Below, piece by piece: positions 37,401 through 48,399 of a stretch of 64,000 nucleotides of DNA. The stretch's first letter is position 1. Each line of letters opens with the position of its first letter. A program made the translations under genes and the position numbers. A model generated the notes under the pieces. It worked only from the letters and a program-made list of their open reading frames with translations. It searched no databases and was not told where the DNA came from. The stretch is taken from assembly GCA_003116995.1 (NCBI GenBank), contig BDSL01000120.1, forward strand, positions 62,001 to 126,000, given 5' to 3'. The stretch is from Yamagishiella unicocca. Lineage: Eukaryota; Chlorophyta; Chlorophyceae; Chlamydomonadales; Volvocaceae.

Positions 37401-40400
37401 ATGTCCCTGGCTCGGGCAAGGTGGCTCCCTCATCGCACGCCAAGGCCAAGCTCTTCAAGTCCGCAGACGGTGCGTTCGTTCAGCGCTGCGGTCGGTGTGC
37501 GGGTGACTGCGCGCCGTTTGGACCCGCAAGTTTCCAAGCTGACTATCTAATCACGGTCGTTTGACTCTCTATCCGTCCCGATTCACGTGCAGGCGCCTGG
37601 GATTTCCAGCTTGACGCCTCCGCCGCGGCGGAGGTGGACCGCTTCACCACCGAGAAGCGGGTGGGGCCCCTGTACGACTCGGCGACTGGCAAGCCGGCCG
37701 CCGGAACTCGCGGCGTCGACTCGGACGCCAAGCCTGGCGCCAATAAGATTAAGGACCGACTGGGCGCGAAGCTGTGGAGTGCCGCTAAGGCGAAGACCGA
37801 CAGCATCAACGAGCTGCTGTACTTCACGGTACGGCGACTGGAGCGGTTTTGAGGGAGACGGCAATTAATTTCCGGGAACCATGGAACGATCGCACAATGA
37901 AACGATCGCATCGCCGAGCTGATCACATAAAGGTTACGGTTCACAGTATTGATTGACACGACAATCATGAGCCCATGGTCATGGCAGGCTCTGCTAGCTG
38001 TTTCCGAGCAACACTTCATGCGTCACTCGCAGCCTGTTTGCGTGTTTGTCATCTTTGTTGCCTTTGTCATTTCGTTGCCGCCATCAATCTGTTGCCGTTT
38101 GGTGTTTGCCATCAAGCCAAGGTGTACTCGCTACCTTACCTCCCAAATGGATGTGGGTGCAGGTGCCCAAGGTGCTGGAGGGCCGCCCCGATGCCTGGCA
38201 CACCGACGAGGAGTACGGCCGCCAGGTGCTGGCGGGTGTCAACCCCTGCGTCATCTCAGCGCTGAAAGTGCTGCCTGAGTCGTTCGGCAGCGCCATCGGC
38301 CCCGAGGACGTCAACGGTGGGTTTAATCATCAATGATTAGGAACTTTCATCAATGGTTAGGGACTTGCATCAACGGTTAGGGACTTGCATCAACGGTTAG
38401 GGACTTGCATCAACGGTTAGGGACTTGCATCAATGGTTAGGAACTTTCATAACGAACAAATACAAGAACTCGATCCGACGTAAAGTTTTCGACTTAAAAA
38501 AGCCAGGCACATGCACCGGCACCCGACACCCAGCCAAACTCGCGCTGACGCCGCCGTCCCGAATGCCCCCATTTTCCGCACACCCTTCCGCCCGCAGCCG
38601 AGCTGCAGGGCTCCACGCTGCAGCAGTTGGTGGCGGAGGCGGCTGCCGGCGGCAAGCCACGCCTGTTCATGATCGACTACTGGGACCTGTCCGCCTTCTG
38701 GGAGGCTTCCGCCGCCGCCGGCGACCGCCCCAAGGACATGGTGCAGCACGCCGGCCGCGCCGTCTTCTACCTGCGCAAGTGAGTGTGGTGCAGTACTGCA
38801 TGGCTCGAACTGTCAGTCATGCTGCGTGGCTTGAACTCCACAGTCGACGGGAGCTCAGCGCAGCTCACATAACGCTGCGTACCATGAATTTCACGGTCCA
38901 CCGCCCAGCGCACGCGGTTTGAAACGGTCCACCGCCCAGCGCACGCGGTTTGAACTGGGTTTCCACAAGAGACGTGCCATCGGCGCACAGCCCAGCTCAC
39001 CTTATCTTATGATGGCACTTCACTAGTCATAATGGGTTGCGTAAGTTATTTACGCAGCACGGTTGGTTGTTAGTAGAAGATGCACGGCTCCGGCCACTCC
39101 ATTCACCGGTATCCCGACCCAACATGCCCACCAACAGGGATGCGAACGGCAACGACGAGGCGCTCATTCCGATCGCGATTGAGCTGGCCCACCCCGACAC
39201 CCACAAGGAGCACCCGGGTCTGCCCAAGACCGCCGGCGTGGTGTACTCGCGCTCCTCGTTCAACTTCGACCCGCAGACTCTGGCGGTGTGGCGGCTGGCC
39301 AAGGCGGTGTTCAAGTCGCTGGACGCGGCCTTCCACCAGGTTGGTTTGTCGGTTGGCCGGTGTGGGGTGGTTGGCTGGTGCGTCATTGACGTACATATTC
39401 CGTTAACCTGGTTGCCTCCCTAGCTTAGTAGCCATCCTCCGTGACTGTAGACCTAAAATTAGATGCTGCTGACAGCTGACTAATCCAATTCTCCCTCCCC
39501 TGGGCTCCGCAGCTGGTGAGCCACTACACTCGCACCCACGGCTCCCTGGAGCCTTTCTACATCGCACTCAAGCGCCAGATCAGCGCCATGCACCCGGTAA
39601 GTGGGCGGGAGGTTTGGAGGTGGCACGCTTCTGTGACGCCCACGGCGTCCATGCCATGCACCATCGCACTTAAATCGCACTAATTCGCACTAGATCACTA
39701 AATCGCATACACATACAACATCTAACCAGCCGGCGGGCTGCGTACATAGCGTCTTTCTACGTGCGACGTACGTTCTCCGACGTGCAGTATCCATGAAGCA
39801 GCACGAAACACACTCCGGCCCTACATAGTACTGCGGGCCCTAAATCGCGCTCCGATCATCGCATTCCGATCATTAATCGCACTGCGATCATTAATCGCGC
39901 TCAGGCCATATGTCGCATTTGTCCTAATTTATACACACGTTGCCCGCCCGCTATCCACATCTCACCTCTTATCCACCCATCCACATCTCACCACCATCCA
40001 CATCTCACCTCCATCCACCTCCATCCACGCATATCCGCCTCCACATCTCACCTGCGCGCCCGTCCGCACCATCCTCGAGCGCGCAGGTGTACAAGCTGAT
40101 GCACCCGCACTTCCGCTACACGCTGCAAATCAACCGGGACGCCCGCTCGAGCCTCATCAACTCCGGGGGCATCATCGAGAAGACCTTCAGCGCCGGGCCA
40201 TACGCGATGCGCCTGGCATCGGCGGTGTACGGCAAGTACTGGCGGTTCGCCAAGGAGGCGCTGCCTGAGGACCTGCGAGCCAGGTGCGTGGGGGCGGATG
40301 GTTGGGGTACGTGCTTGGGGATAGATTATACTATCGGACGGTGCGGTGGAAACGGAAGCGGCGTAGGTGGCTGTTGCGGAAATGGTTGCGGCAGCGGTGG

Positions 40401-42140
40401 GAATCCCCTCTCGATTCCAACTTACTAGACACCGGGTGCGCCGGTCCCAACAAATACGCAGGGGCATGGTGGACGCCAACGGCAAGCCCTGGATGGACTA
40501 CCCCTATGCCGACGACGGTCTCGACATCTGGAACACCACCTCGTCCTACTTCGACAAGTACCTGCACCTGTACTACAAGGACGACCAGGAGGTGGCGACG
40601 GACCCCGAGCTGCAGGCCTGGTGGAACGAGGTCAAGGTGGGTGGATCGTGGTTCCCAGCCTCGTGAATTCAGTATAGGCAGGACAAGGCGGCGGGGAGAA
40701 TATACCTTGCCCAGCCTGTACCTTGCCCAGCCAGAATTGGTACCCTGCCCAGCCTTGCCCAGCCTGTCCTTGTTTGGGCTTTGGGTTAATTTGTGGTTAC
40801 CGGACAAGCACCACGGGCTAGGGGCGGAGGTTGGATGCCAGCGAGGGAGGGGAGGTGTTGAAGCCGGTCACATGACTCAATTTTTGCCGTACCGTACGGC
40901 GCCTTCGGTCCCTGCCCGTGCAGAACGAGGGCCACCCCGACCTGGTCAAGTTCGGCATCAGCTCCGAGCAGGAGGTGTGGGGTTTCACGGGCCCCATCCC
41001 CTCCATCGCCAAGCTGACCCACGTGCTCACCACCATCGCCTGGCTGGCGTCCGGCCACCACGCCGCCGTCAACTTCGGCCAGTACGACTTCTCGTCCGTC
41101 CCCCTGAACACGTCCTCAGTCATCCGCAAGCCCATGCCGGCGCCAGGCCAGAAGGCTTACACGGTGCGGAACTGCCCGGAAGGCGTCGGGGCACCATAGT
41201 CTGGTTTTGCAGAGACGACGAGGGGAGCGGTGTTGCAGGGACGACAAGGGGAATGGCGGCGCCAGGATGGTGGCTGATGATCGGCTGTCCCACATGTTGC
41301 GACCTGCACTCACGGTCCGAAGTGCACCCGAGCGAAGAGTCCTCCTGCGCTTCCGTTCACTCCTTGGCCCTCCTATTCTCTCGTCCACAGGACATCACCA
41401 CGGCCAAGATGGGCTCTCCCCAGGAGGGCATCATCATGAACTACCTGGCGGGCCCTATGACGGCATCCACAGTGAGTCCCAGGAGGGCATGCAGGCCTGC
41501 GCCGACCGGGCTGGGCTGGGCTGGGCGGATGGTGTCGCTGCTCCCGCTGCACGCACGTATACGTCGTTCTGTTATCACCCGTGCGGAACAGAAAGTGGGA
41601 CAGTATGACGCATTAACTGAGTGTCACGTCCGGCCAGTCGGGTGGTGCCTGTCGGGCCAGCCGCTTGCCTCCGCTAACCATCGACTTGCTGTTGCCTCAT
41701 CATCTTTGCAGATTGCCACCACCGTCAAGCTGCTGTCCGGCCACGCCCGTGACGAACACACCTTGGACGAGCCTAACCAGCACCTGGTGGTGAGTGACTC
41801 ACTATTGTGGGTTTCATAAGCGCCCTGCGACAAAACACTGGTTCAGCCAAGCACCGATCTCAGGCGAAGCAGCACGTAATTTTGTTATTCTGAATAACGC
41901 GTAATCTCTCCCTTCTACGCGACACTACAGGACCCGGCTGCGCGTGCAGCCAACGAGGAGTACATTGATGCTATGAAGCAGCTGGAGGTGAACTTCGAGA
42001 TGCGGAACGCCAACCCCGCCAACTGGACCCGCTTCGGCCTGGAGACGGATAGCGATGCTCCGATGCCGTACACCCTGCTGATGCCGAGCTCGCAGTCCGG
42101 CGTGACCATGCGCGGTGTGCCGTACTCGGTATCCATCTAA
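34444..42140 (+). CDS. LOX: Lipoxygenase, copy 1
   Basis: Non-haem iron dioxygenase adding O2 to polyunsaturated fatty acids, the first step of oxylipin synthesis. Nineteen exons: 34444-34748, 34951-35199, 35367-35514, 35698-35757, 36118-36286, 36778-36863, 37008-37163, 37343-37469, 37593-37828, 38163-38316, 38598-38778, 39138-39339, 39513-39596, 40087-40283, 40462-40636, 40924-41163, 41391-41471, 41712-41789 and 41931-42140. They give 1045 aa, a plausible length for a volvocine LOX. The first 65 or so residues look like a plastid transit peptide; a PLAT-type barrel follows (about 90-235), then DRIYWYQ and ELPYPRR. Iron ligands are His695, His700 ([11 protein letters not shown]), His889, Asn893 ([10 protein letters not shown]) and C-terminal Ile1045. 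Ala738 sits at the Coffa position, predicting S-stereochemistry. It converges on copy 2, and exon sizes match that gene. Confidence 0.95.
38336..38455. repeat. 20-bp tandem repeat in LOX copy 1 intron 10
   Basis: Six copies of AGGGACTTGCATCAACGGTT, the outer ones diverged (GAACTTTCATCAATGG). Copy 2 has no counterpart at the matching intron. Confidence 0.9.
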
Positions 42141-43751
42141 GTGCCTAGATCGGCGCCAGCACGGCCTCGGCGCGGAGCATCCAATAGGCCAGGTGAAGTG
42201 CTTTCGTTGAGTGTTGGTGAAGAAATCTCAGGCCCAAGCTGCAGCTGATCAACAAAGGTAAAGAGTGCGCTTGTGAAATTCATTCGTCGTTCGCATATCG
42301 TCGACGTGCAAGATGCTGACGCTGTCATTCCGCAAGTGGTCTTCAATTATATTTGGTCTTCATAGGAAAGCAGGTTGAGCTCATGTCTTAATCCCCGGAG
42401 AGTATGTAAACACCCCCGGGTAGTATGTATACAAATGCCGCAAGGCGTACTTGGTTGCGCAGCTGGCTTTAGGCCAAGATCAGCTCTGAATTATTTGACC
42501 AGTACAAGACTCAGCTGGGCGTCGCAGCGACGATGCTGTGTTGTTCGGCGAAGCCGTATTGTTCGCGTCACATACCGGTATACAGACATATACATTGAAC
42601 CATCTCGCGCAGTGTCGAGCGGTATGCTCACATACGTAGGCTGTGGGTTTTGTTCACGCAGATCCGTCGAATGGTATGAGCCACTCCATTACAGTTGAGA
42701 TGGAGAAATTGTGTGCTGTACGTGAAAGCGTGCAGCAGCGCACCTGCTTGAAATACACGACAGATCTTCAAAGGTTGTTGTTTGTGTGGCCCCGGACGCT
42801 CGGGGAGGGCACTGTGCGATAGGATAGGGTACGAAGCGTTGACGATGACTGAGGTCTCTCTGTAAAATGAGAATAACACCAAATTCCAACTCTACGGTCC
42901 CAAGGATTCGTTTCCTTCGCCGCCGCCGTTTCCTGTACGGGAACGGCTTAAGAGGCTGTCGCCTGCAGGCTGCAGTATAACCTCATCCAGGCTAAGGTAG
43001 CATGCTCTTGGAGTATGCAAAGCATACTGAAGTCTCTGGTGAAATTAGGCCCCAAACCCCACACCCTACACCCCCCAAAAGCCCTAAAACCCACACCCCA
43101 TAACTACTAGTTACTGTTACATTGGGCCGAAGTGTGGGGTTTTGTAAATATGAGCAACGGAGAAAAGGCAATTAGGTGGCTCCATCGGGACCCCTCCAGA
43201 CCCCCGTGACCCTAAAACACTGAACCATTCAGACCCATCCGGGCCAACTTCAGGCACTAAAAAGAAATCATACGACACAACAAAAACTGCTCAATATTCG
43301 AGTTCTGGCCAAACGACGCAGACCGTTCCTGGCCAAACTATCCAGGCCGTCCCTGGCCAAATCATGCTTGCAACCCTTCTGGGCCGATTCCAAGTAGGAT
43401 TTGCTCGGCGCTGCTCCAAGTGCAGCCATGCCGCCATACCCAGCAGCCACGGCTGCTACACACGCTGCTGAGCACAGCTGGTAGCATCATTAAGGGTGAT
43501 GCGGCGCGCACGCAAAGATCAGCCAGAAGGAGGCGTCGCTAGCGGGCGGCTGGGTGCTGAGTGTTCCCTACACTGTTTGCTGGACAGCCGGTACTGCAGC
43601 ATCCCGAATGCCACTGCCGTAGTTCTGGACAAACGTTTTTTCAGTACCAGTTGCTCAGTCCGCCCGTCGGTGGCAACGGTCCATCCGGACACGGGCATGG
43701 AGGCGTGGAGACCCTCAAGACAACTGTACTGAGGTGCAGTTTAGAACAGTT

Positions 43752-43931
43752 GGCGCTATCGGCAGTAGTGACCCGTGGTTCAGCGGTCCACTCGCCCCAC
43801 GGCGCGAGTGGCTTACAGCACGACTGGAACGCACTCGAGCTGGCGCTATCGGCAGTAGTGACCCGTGGTTCATCGGTCCACTCGCCCCACGGCGCGAGGG
43901 GCTTACAGCACGACTGGAATGCACTCGAGCG
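43752..43931. repeat. 90-bp direct tandem duplication
   Basis: Two copies of a 90-bp unit beginning GGCGCTATCGGCAGTAGTGA, differing at a few positions. Confidence 0.9.
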
Positions 43932-43997
43932 GGAGCGGGACACCAGCGCCGCTTCCACTACGAGTATATAAATATGTCGCTTAAGTACCTTCGCGAG

Positions 43998-44097
43998 CAT
44001 CTATTGATCCCTTCAGCTGGTCGCCGGATACCTAGTGGGCATCGGGAGTATCTATTGATCCCTTCAGCTGGTCGCCGGGTACCTAGTAGGCATCGTC
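43998..44097. repeat. 51-bp direct tandem duplication
   Basis: Two copies of a unit containing CTATTGATCCCTTCAGCTGG, starting at 44001 and 44052, with a few substitutions. Confidence 0.9.
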
Positions 44098-44298
44098 TGA
44101 CAAAAGGTAGCTAGGTGGCTTCAATAGCTAGCATGGGTGGGATACTCGCCTTACGTCCTGCGCTGCCCGCCGGATGGCAACTTACCCCTCTTGTGGCAGC
44201 CGTGTTGGCTCTTTCTTGGAGCCGGGTGCGAGTAGGCTCAACAGCTGTGTCGCGACACAGTCCTGGCAACGGCAATCCTCGTATGCAGGCAACAGACT

Positions 44299-44824
44299 GT
44301 AAAGCGTCTTCGTGACGCTCAGCCACACACGCCGCAGAAATATCATTCCGCAGGACACTGAAACCCGCACTGCTCAGCACCTTGGCAATAGTGCCCGTGC
44401 CGCTCCAGGGATCCAAGACCCCATTGCACTGCCCAAGATCCACGCAACGCAGCAGTGGCTCTATCTCGCACGCAAGTGTCTCCACACACTCAGGGTGGCC
44501 AGCATTCGGCTGTCCCTCCCGCTGCAGAAACAATGAACCTCCGGGCACATGATTCACCAACCGCCCCACGTGGGCAGTGGGCGGCTCAGCCCCAGGCATC
44601 AGCCAGCGCAACGCAGCGGTGACTCCCACGGCGTCCCCAAGCGCCCACGTGTCGGGCAGCTCCGAAGCAACGACCGCAAGTGCAGAGCGCCGGCCGCCGT
44701 TCCGCTTGGCTTCCACCCCCTTCACCTCCTCCTCCTCGCGCAGGCAACTTCGCAGTCCCCGCATATCCACTCGCTCAACACTTCCATCATCATAACGCAC
44801 CTCGCACGGCCTGTCGTCGGCCAT
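44299..44824 (-). pseudogene. Truncated methyltransferase-like gene of unit 1
   Basis: Matches the unit 3 protein from MADDRPCEVR through the SAM motif DPWSGTG and NDISAACVAE, then breaks after HEDALQ where the 430-bp deletion joins unrelated sequence. The open frame runs on to 44111 with no homology. The putative catalytic ASPWF motif is lost, so it should be non-functional. Confidence 0.8.
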
Positions 44825-44828
44825 ATTG

Positions 44829-46613
44829 TTCAGACAGCTGCTCAACCCGGTAATGAGCGCCCTCACCGCGGAGGGAACCAGCTTCGGCGCTGGTGGCTTC
44901 GGATCTGAATCATCGTAAATAAAGGTGAGCTTGGGTATCGTCCCAGGAGCTCTCCTCAGGACTGCGGCTCACAGGGCAACACGGTGGTCTCGTACCAGCT
45001 GCAGCGCGGTTCGCTGCAGCTCTGCCATGCCCCCTTGCGCCACTGTCATCGGGCCATCGGGCCAGGTCATTCAGACAGCTGCTCAACCCGGTAATGAGCG
45101 CCCTCACCGCGGAGGGAACCAGCTTCGGCGCTGGTGGCTTCGGATCTGAATCATCGTAAATAAAGGTGAGCTTGGGTATCGTCCCAGGAGCTCTCCTCAG
45201 GACTGCGGCTCACAGGGCAACACGGTGGTCTCGTACCAGCTGCAGCGCGGTTCGCTGCAGCTCTGCCATGCCCCCTTGCGCCACTGTCATCGGGCCATCG
45301 GGCCAGGTCATTCAGACAGCTGCTCAACCCGGTAATGAGCGCCCTCACCGCGGAGGGAACCAGCTTCGGCGCTGGTGGCTTCGGATCTGAATCATCGTAA
45401 ATAAAGGTGAGCTTGGGTATCGTCCCAGGAGCTCTCCTCAGGACTGCGGCTCACAGGGCAACACGGTGGTCTCGTACCAGCTGCAGCGCGGTTCGCTGCA
45501 GCTCTGCCATGCCCCCTTGCGCCACTGTCATCGGGCCATCGGGCCAGGTCATTCAGACAGCTGCTCAACCCGGTAATGAGCGCCCTCACCGCGGAGGGAA
45601 CCAGCTTCGGCGCTGGTGGCTTCGGATCTGAATCATCGTAAATAAAGGTGAGCTTGGGTATCGTCCCAGGAGCTCTCCTCAGGACTGCGGCTCACAGGGC
45701 AACACGGTGGTCTCGTACCAGCTGCAGCGCGGTTCGCTGCAGCTCTGCCATGCCCCCTTGCGCCACTGTCATCGGGCCATCGGGCCAGGTCATTCAGACA
45801 GCTGCTCAACCCGGTAATGAGCGCCCTCACCGCGGAGGGAACCAGCTTCGGCGCTGGTGGCTTCGGATCTGAATCATCGTAAATAAAGGTGAGCTTGGGT
45901 ATCGTCCCAGGAGCTCTCCTCAGGACTGCGGCTCACAGGGCAACACGGTGGTCTCGTACCAGCTGCAGCGCGGTTCGCTGCAGCTCTGCCATGCCCCCTT
46001 GCGCCACTGTCATCGGGCCATCTGCCCGACACGTGGGCGCTTGGGGACGCCGTGGGAGTCACCGCTGCGTTGCGCTGGCTGATGCCTGGGGCTGAGCCGC
46101 CCACTGCCCACGTGGGGCGGTTGGTGAATCATGTGCCCGGAGGTTCATTGTTTCTGCAGCGGGAGGGACAGCCGAATGCTGGCCACCCTGAGTGTGTGGA
46201 GACACTTGCGTGCGAGATAGAGCCACTGCTGCGTTGCGTGGATCTTGGGTATCGTCCCAGGAGCTCTCCTCAGGACTGCGGCTCACAGGGCAACACGGTG
46301 GTCTCGTACCAGCTGCAGCGCGGTTCGCTGCAGCTCTGCCATGCCCCCTTGCGCCACTGTCATCGGGCCATCGGGCCAGGTCATTCAGACAGCTGCTCAA
46401 CCCGGTAATGAGCGCCCTCACCGCGGAGGGAACCAGCTTCGGCGCTGGTGGCTTCGGATCTGAATCATCGTAAATAAAGGTGAGCTTGGGTATCGTCCCA
46501 GGAGCTCTCCTCAGGACTGCGGCTCACAGGGCAACACGGTGGTCTCGTACCAGCTGCAGCGCGGTTCGCTGCAGCTCTGCCATGCCCCCTTGCGCCACTG
46601 TCATCGGGCCATC
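44829..46613. repeat. 241-bp tandem array in unit 1
   Basis: Copies start with TTCAGACAGCTGCTCAACCC at 44829, 45070, 45311, 45552 and 45793. The last of these is interrupted by the inverted fragment 46021-46250, followed by a partial copy and another start at 46384. Copies look identical. The period is not a multiple of three, so no reading frame survives the array. Confidence 0.95.
46021..46250 (+). pseudogene. Inverted methyltransferase fragment inside the 241-bp array
   Basis: Encodes on the plus strand the piece from LPDTWALGD to LLRCVDLG, which every other copy encodes on the minus strand. The right junction falls in CTTGGGT, shared by both sequences, which suggests template switching or microhomology-mediated repair. 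Confidence 0.9.
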
Positions 46614-47129
46614 GGCTGGCCGCTCGCTGGTGTGGGGCAGTACACCCCCCTCTGCTGTCGGCAGCGCGCCAACAGCAGCACTGAACCTCGGGACGCAGCG
46701 CGCACGGAACCTCGATGGCCACGCCCATCCAGTTTCCTCCAGCGCTCTCAAGCCACCAGCAAACTTGGGCGGATAGTTGCTTATGCTCATGTTCTCCTCG
46801 TCGCGCACCGCGCGTGCGTGCCCAGGGCACAAGCACGGTTCGACGGATGGGCTCGGCTCCAGCAACCTCGGCTAGAGGGTCTTCGGCACCCTCGGCTAGA
46901 GGGCCTTCGACACTGCAGTCCACGCACTTAGAACCGTGACCACAGCTAAGTGACTACACTGTGTCAATCACGCACTGTGTCACGACAGCTGTCGCGACAC
47001 AGTCCTGGCAACGGCAATCCTCGTATGCAGGCAACAGACTCCCCCCCCAGCTGAGACACTGGGTCGAGGATGAACACACTCTACCCTGAGCTGAGTAAGC
47101 CCGCATCTACAACAGCACGAACTAACCAC

Positions 47130-47891
47130 TCAGGTGAGGATCCATGGGTCACTGGGCCCCAAGTCCACCTTCAACAGCTGCTCTCGCAACGCCTTGGTAC
47201 GGAATACGACCAGCCACAGGCAGCGTCGGCCCATCCGCCCGCGCGGTAGACCTGTAAGCAGAGCCAGCCGGCCCGCCAAACTCAAAGACCTAAGGTACTC
47301 ACGCCGGATTGGTGGCGCATCCGTAACGTATCCCCCGGGGACATGAAACGCGACAACCGGCGCAAAACAGACGGCCAAAGGCAAGGCGATATCCAGGACT
47401 GCGAACCATGGTGACGCCACGATAGCATCAAAGTGCCAGACATCACGCACACGACGATAAAACCCAGGCTGTAAAGCGTCTTCGTGACGCTCAGCCACAC
47501 ACGCCGCAGAAATATCATTCCGCAGGACACTGAAACCCGCACTGCTCAGCACCTTGGCAATAGTGCCCGTGCCGCTCCAGGGATCCAAGACCCCATTGCA
47601 CTGCCCAAGATCCACGCAACGCAGCAGTGGCTCTATCTCGCACGCAAGTGTCTCCACACACTCAGGGTGGCCAGCATTCGGCTGTCCCTCCCGCTGCAGA
47701 AACAATGAACCTCCGGGCACATGATTCACCAACCGCCCCACGTGGGCAGTGGGCGGCTCAGCCCCAGGCATCAGCCAGCGCAACGCAGCGGTGACTCCCA
47801 CGGCGTCCCCAAGCGCCCACGTGTCGGGCAGCTCCGAAGCAACGACCGCAAGTGCAGAGCGCCGGCCGCCGTTCCGCTTGGCTTCCACCAT
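47130..47891 (-). CDS. Methyltransferase-like protein, N-terminally shortened copy
   Basis: Identical to residues 37-288 of the unit 3 protein, including DPWSGTG, ASPWF and the whole C-terminus. The deletion that removed the first 36 codons created a new ATG (MVEAKRNGG). It keeps both SAM and putative catalytic motifs but lacks the short Tudor-like N-terminus. Whether it is expressed is unknown, because its upstream sequence is now the element's distal end. Confidence 0.6.
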   Translation of the reverse strand: MVEAKRNGGRRSALAVVASELPDTWALGDAVGVTAALRWLMPGAEPPTAHVGRLVNHVPGGSLFLQREGQPNAGHPECVETLACEIEPLLRCVDLGQCNGVLDPWSGTGTIAKVLSSAGFSVLRNDISAACVAERHEDALQPGFYRRVRDVWHFDAIVASPWFAVLDIALPLAVCFAPVVAFHVPGGYVTDAPPIRREYLRSLSLAGRLALLTGLPRGRMGRRCLWLVVFRTKALREQLLKVDLGPSDPWILT

Positions 47892-48086
47892 GTAAAGGCG
47901 ATACGCGCACGCACTCGGGCGTGGTTAACCTAGCTGCATGACTGCCACTGCTCGGAGTGCACGTCAGGGGCTGGTTCGAGAATGAGTCCGAGTTCAGCCT
48001 AGCATCCCGGTCCTGCCTTGATGCGCAAGGGCCAGACTTCACGAGAAGTAGCTCACTGTATACGTTACACAACTGTGGGTTCGATT

Positions 48087-48109
48087 CCAGGCAGTCGCGG
48101 ACTGCCTGG
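48087..48109. other. Perfect subterminal hairpin, unit 2
   Basis: CCAGGCAGTC, GCG loop, GACTGCCTGG: a 10-bp perfect stem. It directly follows GGGTTCGATTCC, a perfect match to the pol III B box. Repeated in unit 3 at 51215-51237. Confidence 0.7.
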
Positions 48110-48399
48110 CACAGGGACAACACGGTCCCTTAGCACCGGCGCATCGCAACGCTCGTACGGCAATAACGGATCCACTTCGACACTGCAGTCCACGCACTTA
48201 GAACCGTGACCACAGCTAAGTGACTACACTGTGTCAATCACGCACTGTGTCACGACAGCTGTCGCGACACAGTCCTGGCAACGGCAATCCTCGTATGCAG
48301 GCAACAGACTCCCCCCCCAGCTGAGACACTGGGTCGAGGATGAACACACTCTACCCTGAGCTGAGTAAGCCCGCATCTACAACAGCACGAACTAACCAC

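Larger units (their letters stand above)
42141..44241. other. Intergenic, left flank of the element array
   Basis: Contains the 3' UTR of LOX copy 1 (TGTAA near 42405), two isolated CCCTAAAA octamers, and two tandem duplications described separately. No gene is supported. Confidence 0.6.
44242..46991 (-). mobile_element. Methyltransferase-coding repeat element, unit 1 (rearranged)
   Basis: First of three head-to-tail units, bounded by CAGCTG on each side. Its left end has two extra bases in the inverted terminus. Relative to unit 3 it has lost about 430 bp (counterpart of 48311-48740), removing the methyltransferase C-terminus. It has also lost the stretch corresponding to about 50765-51310, between two copies of CTTCGACACT. 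It carries a 241-bp array with an inverted methyltransferase fragment inside. The strand given is that of the encoded protein. Confidence 0.75.
46986..48261 (-). mobile_element. Methyltransferase-coding repeat element, unit 2 (internally deleted)
   Basis: Runs from one CAGCTG junction to the next. Its first 905 bp appear identical to the start of unit 3. It then skips the N-terminal codons, the 241-bp array and the 5' region of unit 3 and resumes at GTAAAGGCGATACGCGCACG, matching 51019 onward to the terminus. Confidence 0.8.

Noticed and set aside
43086..43215. CCCTAAAA octamers suggesting an interstitial telomere
   Set aside because: Only two isolated octamers, not tandem; expected by chance in C/A-rich sequence.
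44925..46776. Multiple 65-98-codon open frames repeated every 241 bp on both strands
   Set aside because: They arise from translating the satellite unit; frames shift by one base per copy and none has independent support.
48040..48110. TAGCTCACTG ... GGGTTCGATTCC as a tRNA gene
   Set aside because: The boxes are about 25 nt apart and the T-arm stem does not pair; kept only as a pol III-like motif.
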